Below, piece after piece: positions 53,482-62,374 of a DNA stretch of 64,000 bases. Source of the DNA: Anaeromassilibacillus sp. An172. Its GTDB lineage: Bacteria > Bacillota > Clostridia > Oscillospirales > Acutalibacteraceae. Position numbers and translations under genes: made by a program. How positions within the stretch are numbered: position 1 is the first letter of the stretch; every line of letters begins with the position of its first letter. The notes beneath the pieces are model-generated. The model had not been told where the DNA came from, did no database searches, and worked only from the letters and a program-made list of their open reading frames with translations. The stretch is from the NCBI RefSeq assembly GCF_002160515.1, contig NZ_NFKS01000004.1:62001-126000 (forward strand). The letters run 5' to 3'.

Positions 53482-53700
53482 ATGCAGGACGATTTACTCA
53501 AGAGAATTAACGAACTTGCAAAAAAGAAAAGAGAACAGGGACTTACAAAAGAAGAGCAGGATGAGCAAAAGGCTCTCTATGCGGTTTATCTCAAAAACTT
53601 TCGTGAGAATTTCGACAAGCAGCTTGATTCGGTAAGTGTAAAAACTCCCGACGGCAAGGTTATTCCTTTTAAGGAGTTTAACAGAAAAAAAGATTTATAA
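53482..53700 (+). CDS. UPF0291/DUF896 family protein
   Basis: 72 residues: KRINELAKKKREQGLTKEEQDEQKALYAVYLKNF is typical of the helical UPF0291 (YnzC/YneS-like) family of Firmicutes. The ATG at 53482 follows GGAG; the frame is open further upstream without support. Function of the family is unclear. Fifty bases before the CorC-like gene. Confidence 0.88.
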   Translation: MQDDLLKRINELAKKKREQGLTKEEQDEQKALYAVYLKNFRENFDKQLDSVSVKTPDGKVIPFKEFNRKKDL

Positions 53701-53749
53701 TTGATGGTGCAGAATATTATTTATAGAAAGATAATTTGAGGTGATTTTT

Positions 53750-55033
53750 TTGAACGAAAACGCAATAATGGGTATTGTTATATTCATTTGTATATTGTTT
53801 TCCGCATTTTTTTCGGGTACAGAAACAGCTTTTTCTACAGTAAATCAGGTAAGACTTAAAAGCTATGCAGACAGCGGCAGTAAAAAGGCAAAGCGTGCCA
53901 AGACTGCTCTTTATATCTGCGACAACTACGACAAGACTATTACCACTATTCTTATAGGAAACAACATAGTAAACCTGGGCGGTTCTTCACTTGCCACAGT
54001 TTTGTGTATGAATATCTGGGGCGACATGGGTGCGGCTATCGCTACCGGCGCAACCACATTTTTGGTTTTGACATTCGGCGAGATTATACCTAAATGTATA
54101 GGAAAAGAGAGCAGTGAAACCATTGCCCTTTATACAGCCGGAATACTCAGAGTATTTATGTTTGTTCTTTATCCTATTGCGCTTTTCTTTATAGGACTGA
54201 AAAGTATAGTTATAAAGATGCTGAGAATAAAGAACGACGCACCATCTGTTACAGAAGATGAGCTTAAATACATAATAAATAGTATCGAGGAAGAGGGCGT
54301 GCTGGAACAGCAGGAAAAAGAGCTTGTGCAGTCAGCCTTGGACTTTGACGAAAAGACAGCCTTTGAAATCCTCACACCGAGAGTTGACATGACCGCAGTT
54401 GACATAGACAGCGATTATGAAACAATGAAAAAGACAATCCTTGAGGAGCGTTTTTCAAGAATACCGGTATATCAGGGAAATTACGATAATATAATAGGTA
54501 TAATCCACAGCAGAGATTTCCTTGAGGAAATGGCTATGAGCGTAAAGCCAAATATCAAAAAGCTTATTCAGCCTGCCCAGTTTGTTTACAAGAACCAGCG
54601 TCTTTCCGATATCCTTACCGAATTTAGAAAAAACAAGCACCATATGGCAATAGTAATCGACGAGTACGGCGGAACATTGGGACTTATCACAATGGAGGAT
54701 TTGCTTGAGGAAATTGTGGGAGAAATCTGGGACGAGGACGAGGAGGAAGAAAAGCTCTTCACAAAAATCGAGGACGGAACCTACAAGGTAAGCGGCGATA
54801 TGCCGTTGGAAGAGGTATTCGGACTGTTTGGTGTAAGCACAAGAAATCTTGATACGGACAGTATAACAATAGGCGGATTTTTCCTTGATAAAAAGGGTGA
54901 AATTCCAAAGGCGGGAGATTCTTTGGAGATTGACGACCTGAAGATTACCGTTATGGAAATAGAGGACCAGAGAATTATTACCCTTCTTGTTGGCTATTCA
55001 GATAAGGAAGAACCTGCTGAAGAACAAAAATAA
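53750..55033 (+). CDS. CorC/HlyC-family CNNM-CBS membrane protein
   Basis: 427 residues. DUF21/CNNM domain with 3-4 membrane helices (1-180; FSGTETAFSTVNQ, FGEIIPKCIG), a CBS pair (about 200-325; TPRVDM, VIDEYGGTLGLITMEDLLEEIVGEIWDE) and a CorC_HlyC C-terminal domain. The family is linked to magnesium/cobalt efflux and not, despite the old name, to haemolysis. TTG start with AGGTGA about 6 bases upstream; the GTG at 53741 overlaps that site. Confidence 0.92.
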   Translation: MNENAIMGIVIFICILFSAFFSGTETAFSTVNQVRLKSYADSGSKKAKRAKTALYICDNYDKTITTILIGNNIVNLGGSSLATVLCMNIWGDMGAAIATGATTFLVLTFGEIIPKCIGKESSETIALYTAGILRVFMFVLYPIALFFIGLKSIVIKMLRIKNDAPSVTEDELKYIINSIEEEGVLEQQEKELVQSALDFDEKTAFEILTPRVDMTAVDIDSDYETMKKTILEERFSRIPVYQGNYDNIIGIIHSRDFLEEMAMSVKPNIKKLIQPAQFVYKNQRLSDILTEFRKNKHHMAIVIDEYGGTLGLITMEDLLEEIVGEIWDEDEEEEKLFTKIEDGTYKVSGDMPLEEVFGLFGVSTRNLDTDSITIGGFFLDKKGEIPKAGDSLEIDDLKITVMEIEDQRIITLLVGYSDKEEPAEEQK

Positions 55034-55052
55034 AAACTAAAAATTTTCATAG

Positions 55053-55080
55053 AGGACGTGCATTTTTGTGCGTCCTTTTT
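55053..55080 (+). terminator. terminator after the CorC-like gene
   Basis: 10 pairs AGGACGTGCA with TGTGCGTCCT (55053-55062, 55067-55076), two G-T, then five T. Confidence 0.88.
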
Positions 55081-55231
55081 ATTTTTTAAGGGTAAAAATT
55101 TCCAATGTGAAAATGCTTAAAATAAAGAGTAAAAAACAGTTGAAGAAGTGTTGCAATAATGTTATAATCAAATTTAAAGCTATGCATTTTGAGGCTTTTT
55201 TCGGGAATAATTTTCTCGGAGGTGTTTTCAA

Positions 55232-56026
55232 ATGGCAAAAGCTGAAAAGAAAAATACAAAGAGCAAAAAGCTCCGACAGGCGGTTTCCGAAGAGGAAAAT
55301 CCGGTGGAACAGGCTCAGGAGGAAGAGGAAAACAGTCCCCAGTCGGCTCCAATGGAGGACTGCGGCATGATAGCTGCCAGTCACAAGGGGAAAAATATAA
55401 GGTGTCTTACGATTATCGGGGAGATAGAAGGTCATTTTATATTGCCTGCTCAGAACAAAACTACAAAATACGAACACGTTATTCCTCAGCTTGTAGCGGT
55501 GGAGGAGGATCAGAATGTTGACGGACTTTTGATACTTATAAACACCGTGGGGGGAGATGTGGAGGCGGGTCTTGCCATTGCAGAGGTTATCTCCGGAATG
55601 AAAAAACCCACGGTTTCAATTGTTTTGGGAGGCGGACACTCAATCGGAATCCCTTTGGCTGTGGCGGCTAAAAAGAGCTTTATCGCAAGAAGTGCTTCCA
55701 TGACAGTGCATCCCGTAAGGACAAACGGGATAACCCTGGGAGTGTCCCAGTCCTTTGAGTATTTCAAGAGAATGCAGGACAGGATAAATAACTTTGTCTG
55801 CCGAAATTCCAATATTTCAAAGGAAAGATACAGCGAGCTTGTGCTGAATACTGGAGAGCTTGTGATGGATGTGGGAACAATTCTTGAGGGCGAGGACGCT
55901 GTGGAAGAAGGTCTTATAGACAGCGTGGGAAGCGTCAGCGATGCTATGGAGTGCCTTTATTCCATGATAGGAAAAGGAAGCTCAAGGACAAAAAGAAAAT
56001 CAAAGCAGGAAAAAGAAAACAATTAA
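55232..56026 (+). CDS. tepA: ClpP-like protease TepA/YmfB
   Basis: 264 residues. A basic/acidic N-terminal tail of about 45 residues precedes a ClpP/crotonase fold with candidate serine in GGGHSIGIPLAVAA, histidine in TVHPVRTNG and ILEGEDAVEEGLIDSVG near the end. It resembles Bacillus TepA (YmfB), which, as here, lies just before the SpoIIIE/FtsK gene. GGAGGTG site before the ATG. Confidence 0.9.
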   Translation: MAKAEKKNTKSKKLRQAVSEEENPVEQAQEEEENSPQSAPMEDCGMIAASHKGKNIRCLTIIGEIEGHFILPAQNKTTKYEHVIPQLVAVEEDQNVDGLLILINTVGGDVEAGLAIAEVISGMKKPTVSIVLGGGHSIGIPLAVAAKKSFIARSASMTVHPVRTNGITLGVSQSFEYFKRMQDRINNFVCRNSNISKERYSELVLNTGELVMDVGTILEGEDAVEEGLIDSVGSVSDAMECLYSMIGKGSSRTKRKSKQEKENN

Positions 56027-56035
56027 GGTCAGAAA

Positions 56036-56066
56036 TGCCGCATAAGGGAAAGTCCTTTGTGCGGCA
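56036..56066 (+). other. stem-loop between tepA and uppP
   Basis: TGCCGCATAAGG pairs with CCTTTGTGCGGCA apart from one bulge; no T-run. Probably an mRNA structure. Confidence 0.5.
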
Positions 56067-56085
56067 GTCACAACGGAGGTACATA

Positions 56086-57039
56086 ATGTCAATTTTTGAA
56101 GCGATTATCAACGGTATCGTGCAGGGATTAACAGAATTTCTGCCAGTATCCAGCAGCGGTCATCTCTCCATAACTCAGCATATTTTGGGAGTTACCGACA
56201 ATAATCTTTTCTTTAACGTAATGCTGCATATCGGTACTTTGTTTGCGGTATGCGTATTTTACCACAAGCTTATCTGGAGACTTATCAAGGAGTTTTTCGC
56301 ACTTGTAAAGGATGTATTCACAGGAAAGTTTAAGTGGTCACAGATGAACGAAGAGCGCAACATGATTATGATGCTCATAATCGGTCTTTTGCCTCTGTTC
56401 TTGCTGTTTGTTCCGATTCCTTTTGCCGGAGTCAACGGAAAAGACCTTGCTGATATCTGGACAGGTCAAAAGTATTTTATAATTGTAGGTTTTGCACTTC
56501 TTGCAACCTCAGTTCTTCTCACTTTGGGAGATATTAAAAACAAGAAAACAACTCTCAGATACAAGAAAGCCGGAAAGCTTCGTGCAGACGGCGCAGGCAG
56601 ACGCAGACTTAAAGTGGGCGACGCAATAGTTGTTGGTCTTACTCAGTGCTGTGCAGCTGTATTCCCCGGACTTTCACGTTCAGGTTCAACACTTGCCGCA
56701 GGTGAGATGAGAGGACTTAACAAGCAGAAAATGCTTGATTACACCTTTGTTCTTGCAATTCCTTCAATCCTTGCAGCTGCGGTATTGGAGCTTAAAGACG
56801 CTTTGGGTGCAGAGGGCGGACTTACAGGAAATGTAAGCGTCGGTGCAATTATTGCCGGAATGCTGGCCGCAGCTATTGTGGGATATCTCTCAATAGTTCT
56901 CTTTAAGTGGCTTCTTAAAACCGATAAGATGATTGTGTTTATTGCATACACAGCTATTGTAGGTATTGCTGTAATTATAATAAGTATTATTGAAATATCC
57001 ACCGGTGTAAACGTATTTACCGGTATGCCAATCGTTTAA
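56086..57039 (+). CDS. uppP: undecaprenyl-diphosphatase
   Basis: 317 residues; recycles undecaprenyl pyrophosphate to the lipid carrier for peptidoglycan. Starts MSIFEAIINGIVQGLTEFLPVSSSGHL, the family signature with active-site glutamates and Ser-rich loop; the second signature GLSRSGSTLAAGEMRGL is at about 195-212. Eight or so membrane helices. The frame is open to 55951, overlapping tepA, but GGAGG stands before 56086, the conserved start. Confidence 0.95.
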   Translation: MSIFEAIINGIVQGLTEFLPVSSSGHLSITQHILGVTDNNLFFNVMLHIGTLFAVCVFYHKLIWRLIKEFFALVKDVFTGKFKWSQMNEERNMIMMLIIGLLPLFLLFVPIPFAGVNGKDLADIWTGQKYFIIVGFALLATSVLLTLGDIKNKKTTLRYKKAGKLRADGAGRRRLKVGDAIVVGLTQCCAAVFPGLSRSGSTLAAGEMRGLNKQKMLDYTFVLAIPSILAAAVLELKDALGAEGGLTGNVSVGAIIAGMLAAAIVGYLSIVLFKWLLKTDKMIVFIAYTAIVGIAVIIISIIEISTGVNVFTGMPIV

Positions 57040-57098
57040 AGCCTGGTGTTTAATTTAAATAATTAAAAGACAGGAATAAAAAATCGGAGGTGAGGGGA

Positions 57099-59861
57099 TT
57101 GGCAGCGACTAAAAAAACAAGCGGAAAATCAAAAAGCTCCGCATCTTCCAGAAATTCTTCAAAAGGCAGAACGGCTTCAAAGACCCAAACTTCTAAAAGA
57201 AAAAATACAAAAAATCAGTCCCAAAGAGAGGGCATGAGCCCCAGAGTAAAGGCTATTTTATATGCTGCCGCCTGTGTTGTATCAGCTATGCTTTTGCTGA
57301 TACAGGGCGGTCTTGTATGGGGATTTTTCAGGAGTGTTCTTTTCGGTATATTCGGAGTGGCGTCCATAGGACTTCCGGCGTTTCTCGGATACATGGCATA
57401 CATAACCACAAAGGAAAGAACGCTTTTTAAAGGAAGCATGAAAATGTGGCTTGCTGCCGGTATTGTATTTGTGCTGGACTGCTTTTTCTATCTGTTCAGT
57501 TCGGAACAGTTTTTGGAAACGGGATTTTTCACAGCTATGAAAAACCTTTACATGCAGTCAGCTTCCTCAGCTACAATATTTACATGCAGAGGCGGTATTC
57601 TCAGCGGACTTTTGGGATATCCCATGCTTCAAAACATGGGTTATGTTCCCACAATTCTCATATATGTGCTTGCTTTGGTTGTCTTGATTATGCTAATCAC
57701 CGAGAGCTCAATTTCTGATGTGGGAAGAGCTGTAAAGAAAGCCGGCAAAAAGTCAAATGCTGTTGTGGGCAGAACCTTTGATATGGCAAAGGAAGCCAAG
57801 GAAAAGCACCGTCAGAAAAAGGCTATTGAAAGACAGCAGGAAGAAGATTTGTATTACAGCGATTATCCGCCGGATATTCAGTATGATGTTGAATACGGAT
57901 ATAACGACGAATATTATGAGGAAACTCAGCCTCAGTATACAAATAATCCGTATATGACTGTTGACCAAAGAGTTGGAAGCATAGATATTCCTGTGGACGG
58001 AATGTCATCACAGGGAAAAGCTCCCCAGAAACCACAGAGGGACAACAGCGGAAATTTGGGTTCTCAGCTGGTTGACGCAGTGAGAAAGGGAAACAAAAGG
58101 ACAAATGTTTCCGATATAGCAAAAGAAATTACCAGAAAAAAACAGAAGGATGAAACCTTTAACACAGACAGCTCCCAGCCTTTGGCGGACGGTATAGAAA
58201 ACCCTTTTGCAGGTGTCAGCAAGACCGCCGTTCTCAATAGTCAGGAGGAAAGTGAAGCTCATCAGACTGTAGAGTATAAGCTTCCGCCTGTTCAGCTTTT
58301 GAAACCTCCATCATCATCAAACGATTTGGGCGCAATGGAGGAGCTTCAGGGCAACGCCAAAAAGCTTATCTCCACCTTGGAAAGCTTCGGAGTAAAGGCT
58401 GAAATCGTGAATATATGCCGTGGACCATCAGTAACCAGATACGAGCTGTCACCGGCTCCCGGCGTTAAAATAAGTAAAATAACAAACCTTGCCGACGACA
58501 TAGCTCTAAACCTTGCCGCAGACGGAGTAAGAATTGAAGCTCCTGTTCCCGGCAAAGCCGCTGTGGGTATAGAGGTTCCAAACAAGGTTGTAAACATGGT
58601 TTCAATACGTGAGCTTATCGACTCCGACCAGTTCAGAAAGGGCAAAAGCAAGCTCACCTGTGTGCTGGGAAGAGATATCACCGGCGATATTGTAACCCTT
58701 GATTTGGCAAAAATGCCCCACCTGCTTATCGCAGGTACAACCGGTTCAGGTAAGTCTGTTTGCGTAAACGCACTGCTTTTGAGTATACTTTATAAAGCTA
58801 CTCCCGAACAGGTAAAGCTTATACTTATCGACCCGAAGATGGTTGAATTTTCAAAGTATAAGGGAGTTCCACACCTGCTTATTCCGGTTGTGGCGGACGC
58901 CAAAAAAGCCGCCGGCGCACTTAACTGGGCGGTTTCCGAAATGCTACAGAGATACAAGGTATTTTCAGAGTTTGAGTGCAAGGACATATATTCCTTTAAT
59001 AAGCTTGTAGAAGCAAACATCAAGTTTATGGAGGAAAACAGTACAGACGAGGAAGAGCGTCCAATGGAAGTAAACGGTCTGCCCGTTCCAAAGGAAAAAT
59101 TCCCTCAGATAGTTATCGCCATTGACGAGTTCGCCGACCTTATGATGGCTGCTCCCGGCGAGGTTGAAGAGTCTGTATGCCGTCTTGCACAGATGGCAAG
59201 AGCCGCAGGTATGCACTTGGTAATCGCCACACAAAGACCGACAGTAAACGTTATCACAGGTGTTATCAAGTCCAACATCCCATCAAGAATTGCCTTGAAG
59301 GTTGGTTCAAATACAGACTCGAGAACAATTCTGGATATGGGCGGCGCAGAAAAGCTTATAGGTAAGGGCGACCTGCTCTATATGCCTGTAGGTGCGGCAA
59401 AGCCCATACGTGTGCAGTGCTGTTTTGCTTCCGACGACGAAATCGACAGGGTAACAGCCTACACCAAGAAGATGCACAAAGCGGCGTATAACACAGAAAT
59501 CGAAGAGAAAATAAGAAGAATTGCCGCCGAGGAGATAAATTCCAAGGGTAAATCCTCTGAGACGGTTGATTCGGAAAGTGACGACGACCACGATTCAATG
59601 ATAGAGGAAGCGATTAAATGTGTTCTTGAAGCCGGTCAGGCTTCGACCTCTATGCTTCAGAGAAGACTGAAAGTGGGATATGCCAGAGCCGGACGAATGA
59701 TAGACGAAATGGAACAAATGGGAGTTGTAGGTCCCTATCAGGGTTCAAAGCCCAGAGAGGTTCTAATGACATATAATCAGTGGCTGGAACGAAGCAATTT
59801 GAGATTTGACAGAGCTCCCGAAAGCGGAGCCGTAAACAACGAGGAAGAGGAAACGCCGTAA
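57099..59861 (+). CDS. ftsK: DNA translocase FtsK/SpoIIIE
   Basis: 920 residues. After a basic Ser/Lys-rich tail, 3-4 membrane helices (about 45-205) anchor it at the septum. Linker (210-415), alpha/beta motor with Walker A AGTTGSGKSVCVNALLLS, Walker B IVIAIDEFADLMM and a C-terminal gamma domain (EEAIKCVLEAGQASTSMLQRRLKVGYARAGRMID) that reads KOPS/SRS sites. The TTG at 57099 follows GGAGGTGA by 6 bases; the GTG at 57090 overlaps the site. Pumps chromosomal DNA during division or sporulation. Confidence 0.96.
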   Translation: MAATKKTSGKSKSSASSRNSSKGRTASKTQTSKRKNTKNQSQREGMSPRVKAILYAAACVVSAMLLLIQGGLVWGFFRSVLFGIFGVASIGLPAFLGYMAYITTKERTLFKGSMKMWLAAGIVFVLDCFFYLFSSEQFLETGFFTAMKNLYMQSASSATIFTCRGGILSGLLGYPMLQNMGYVPTILIYVLALVVLIMLITESSISDVGRAVKKAGKKSNAVVGRTFDMAKEAKEKHRQKKAIERQQEEDLYYSDYPPDIQYDVEYGYNDEYYEETQPQYTNNPYMTVDQRVGSIDIPVDGMSSQGKAPQKPQRDNSGNLGSQLVDAVRKGNKRTNVSDIAKEITRKKQKDETFNTDSSQPLADGIENPFAGVSKTAVLNSQEESEAHQTVEYKLPPVQLLKPPSSSNDLGAMEELQGNAKKLISTLESFGVKAEIVNICRGPSVTRYELSPAPGVKISKITNLADDIALNLAADGVRIEAPVPGKAAVGIEVPNKVVNMVSIRELIDSDQFRKGKSKLTCVLGRDITGDIVTLDLAKMPHLLIAGTTGSGKSVCVNALLLSILYKATPEQVKLILIDPKMVEFSKYKGVPHLLIPVVADAKKAAGALNWAVSEMLQRYKVFSEFECKDIYSFNKLVEANIKFMEENSTDEEERPMEVNGLPVPKEKFPQIVIAIDEFADLMMAAPGEVEESVCRLAQMARAAGMHLVIATQRPTVNVITGVIKSNIPSRIALKVGSNTDSRTILDMGGAEKLIGKGDLLYMPVGAAKPIRVQCCFASDDEIDRVTAYTKKMHKAAYNTEIEEKIRRIAAEEINSKGKSSETVDSESDDDHDSMIEEAIKCVLEAGQASTSMLQRRLKVGYARAGRMIDEMEQMGVVGPYQGSKPREVLMTYNQWLERSNLRFDRAPESGAVNNEEEETP

Positions 59862-59879
59862 GGCTTTTCTCTTCCTTTT
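59843..59879 (+). terminator. ftsK terminator spanning its own stop codon
   Basis: GGAAGAGGAAA (59843-59853) pairs with TTTTCTCTTCC (59865-59875), and GCC/GGC extends it; four T follow. The ftsK stop (59859-59861) lies in the loop. Confidence 0.85.
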
Positions 59880-59954
59880 ATATGTAAGGCTTTAGTTTTC
59901 TTAAAAGATATGATATAATGGAAAAAACGAAACAGACTGCTGCGGAGGTTTAGA

Positions 59955-61838
59955 ATGGCTTTTTTACCTATAAATGGAAAAGAAATGAGAGAAAGAGGCT
60001 GGGACGGCGTTGACTTTGTAGTTGTTACAGGCGACAGCTATGTTGACCACCCCTCTTTCGGTACTGCTATTATATCCAGAGTTTTGGAAGCTGAGGGTTA
60101 CAAAGTGGCTGTTCTTCCTCAGCCAAACGTAAACAGCGACATGGATTTTAAACAGTTCGGACAGCCACGACTGGGTTTCATGGTTTCTTCAGGAAACATC
60201 GACAGCATGGTTGCCCACTACACCGCCGCCAAAAGAAAGAGAAGCGACGACGCATACACAGCAGGCGGAAAGGCCGGCAAGCGTCCGGACAGGGCGGTTA
60301 TTGTTTATTCACAGAAAATTAAGTCAATATACCCCGACTCTCCGGTTATAATAGGAGGTCTTGAGGCTTCACTGAGAAGATTTGCCCATTATGACTACTG
60401 GGACGACGCTGTGCGCCCATCTATTCTTTTTGACAGCGGCGCTGATATTTTGTCCTACGGAATGGGCGAAAAGCAAACCATTGAAATAGCCGACAGATTA
60501 AACAGAGGTTTTCCCATTGAAAGCCTTTACGACATAAGGGGCATATGCTATGCTGTGGACACAAAGGACTACACTCCGGGCCCGGCGGTGGACTTGCCAT
60601 CCTATGAAAGGGTAAAGGAAAATAAAAAGGACTACGCCATAGCCGCAAGAAAAGAGCTTGAGGAGTCCGACGCTGTAAGGGGACGTGTGGTAATTCAGCG
60701 TCACGGTAAAAAAATTCTTATACAAAATCCCCCTATGACGCCTCTTACTACAGAGGAGCTGGACAGGGTTTATTCACTTCCTTATGAAAGATACTATCAT
60801 CCATCCTATGAAGCTTTGGGCGGAGTTCCGGGTATTCAGGAGGTTGAGTTTTCCATAACCCACAACCGTGGGTGCTTCGGCGCATGTAATTTCTGCTCCA
60901 TAGCATTCCATCAGGGAAGAGCTATAACTGTAAGAAGCATGGAAAGCGTTATTGACGAGGCGAAAAGACTTACTGAAAACCCGCGCTTTAAGGGCTATAT
61001 ACACGATGTGGGCGGCCCTACAGCAAATTTCCGCCTGCCTTCCTGTAAATTGCAGGAAAAAGCAGGTCTTTGTAAAAACAAGAAATGTCTTGCGCCTACA
61101 CCCTGTAAAAATCTTCAGGTTTCACATACCGAATATATAGAAATGCTGAGAAAGCTGAGGTCTTTGCCGAAAATTAAAAAGGTATTTATAAGAAGCGGAA
61201 TAAGATTTGACTATCTTATGGAGGATGAAAGCCGTGAGTTTTTCAGAGAGCTGGTAGCTCATCACATAAGTGGTCAGCTTAAAGTGGCTCCCGAGCATTG
61301 TTCGGCGGCGGTTTTGGACAAGATGGGCAAGCCTCATATTGAGGTTTACAAAAAATTCCAGGATGAATTTTACAGGACAACCAAAAAGATAGGCAAGGAA
61401 CAATATTTGGTTCCTTATCTCATGAGTTCTCACCCAGGCTCTACAATGAAAGACGCTGTGGAGCTGGCTCTGTTTTTGAAAAGGGAAAAAATACATCCCG
61501 AACAGGTTCAGGATTTTTATCCAACGCCGGGAACAATTTCAACCTGTATGTTTTACACAGAGCTTGACCCCTACACATTAGAGCCTGTTTATGTTCCGAA
61601 AACTCCCGAGGAAAAGGCGATGCAGAGAGCTTTGCTCCAGTATTTTAACCCGAAGAACAAAGCCCTTGTAATAAAAGCTCTTAGAATTGCCGGAAGAACC
61701 GATTTGATAGGAACTGGCAAAAACTGCCTTGTAACTCCCGATAGGTCTTTTGTACAAAATAATCAGCAAAAGAACAGAAACAGCGGAAAGAGTAAGCTTT
61801 CCAAAAATAAAAAATTATCAAACAAAAAGAAAAGATAG
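59955..61838 (+). CDS. YgiQ family radical SAM protein
   Basis: 627 residues. N-terminal YgiQ domain (1-290; B12-binding-like fold, DSYVDHPSFGTAII) and radical SAM core with CxxxCxxC in RGCFGACNFCS (about 310-320), binding a 4Fe-4S cluster; C-terminal YgiQ domain and a Lys-rich tail. Family function is not established. GGAGG before the ATG; own terminator. Confidence 0.93.
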   Translation: MAFLPINGKEMRERGWDGVDFVVVTGDSYVDHPSFGTAIISRVLEAEGYKVAVLPQPNVNSDMDFKQFGQPRLGFMVSSGNIDSMVAHYTAAKRKRSDDAYTAGGKAGKRPDRAVIVYSQKIKSIYPDSPVIIGGLEASLRRFAHYDYWDDAVRPSILFDSGADILSYGMGEKQTIEIADRLNRGFPIESLYDIRGICYAVDTKDYTPGPAVDLPSYERVKENKKDYAIAARKELEESDAVRGRVVIQRHGKKILIQNPPMTPLTTEELDRVYSLPYERYYHPSYEALGGVPGIQEVEFSITHNRGCFGACNFCSIAFHQGRAITVRSMESVIDEAKRLTENPRFKGYIHDVGGPTANFRLPSCKLQEKAGLCKNKKCLAPTPCKNLQVSHTEYIEMLRKLRSLPKIKKVFIRSGIRFDYLMEDESREFFRELVAHHISGQLKVAPEHCSAAVLDKMGKPHIEVYKKFQDEFYRTTKKIGKEQYLVPYLMSSHPGSTMKDAVELALFLKREKIHPEQVQDFYPTPGTISTCMFYTELDPYTLEPVYVPKTPEEKAMQRALLQYFNPKNKALVIKALRIAGRTDLIGTGKNCLVTPDRSFVQNNQQKNRNSGKSKLSKNKKLSNKKKR

Positions 61839-61840
61839 AA

Positions 61841-61877
61841 AAAAACAACCCCGGAATATTATTCCGAGGTTGTTTTT
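61841..61877 (+). terminator. terminator after ygiQ
   Basis: 17-base arms 61841-61857 and 61861-61877 pair nearly perfectly (one mismatch) and end in T. Confidence 0.9.
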
Positions 61878-61897
61878 CTAAAATGTTTGGGAGACTA

Positions 61898-61928
61898 TTG
61901 ACTTGGAGTTATCTTCAAGTGTTATCAT
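61898..61928 (+). promoter_or_regulatory. MerR-type promoter with 19-bp spacer
   Basis: TTGACT (61898-61903), 19-bp spacer, TATCAT (61923-61928). The dyad ACTTG-N10-CAAGT (61901-61920) lies in the spacer. The long spacer with central dyad is the hallmark of MerR-activated promoters. Confidence 0.85.
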
Positions 61929-61957
61929 AAATTAAAAAAAGGATGGAGGTTTTCTTT

Positions 61958-62374
61958 ATGACGATTGCCCAAGTCAGCGAAAAATACAATATAAGTGCCG
62001 ACACTCTCCGCTATTATGAAAAAATAGGACTTATTCCGCCTGTCCGCAGAACCCCGGGAGGTATAAGGGATTATTCCTCCGAGGATTGTGGTTGGGTTGA
62101 GTTTATAAGGTGCATGAGAGATGCCGGCGTACAGGTAGAGGCTTTGGCGGAATATGTCAAGCTGTTCCAGCAGGGGGATGCAACAAAAGATGAAAGAAAA
62201 AATATCCTGATAGAACAGCGTCAAAAGCTTGTTGAGCAGCTTGAAAAAATACAAAAGTGTATTGAAAGGCTGGATGTAAAAATAAATAATTACGACGGAA
62301 TAGTTGTTACCGCCGAAAATAAACTTAGAAACGGTTTTGCAGATGGTGAAACCTCAATTTGTGAAAAGTCTTAA
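61958..62374 (+). CDS. MerR-family transcriptional regulator
   Basis: 138 residues from the ATG at 61958 (GGATGGAGG site). Winged helix with IAQVSEKYNISADTLRYYEKIGLIPPVRRTPGGIRDY, then a coiled-coil dimer helix (ILIEQRQKLVEQLEKIQKCIERLD). The type is that of the aldehyde/oxidative stress group (AdhR-like), but without the usual Cys near residue 50; one Cys sits at the coil end. It presumably activates itself. No target gene is adjacent on the same strand. Confidence 0.92.
   Translation: MTIAQVSEKYNISADTLRYYEKIGLIPPVRRTPGGIRDYSSEDCGWVEFIRCMRDAGVQVEALAEYVKLFQQGDATKDERKNILIEQRQKLVEQLEKIQKCIERLDVKINNYDGIVVTAENKLRNGFADGETSICEKS

Noticed and set aside
55951-56085. Upstream extension of uppP
   Set aside because: Overlaps tepA; the conserved start with GGAGG is at 56086.
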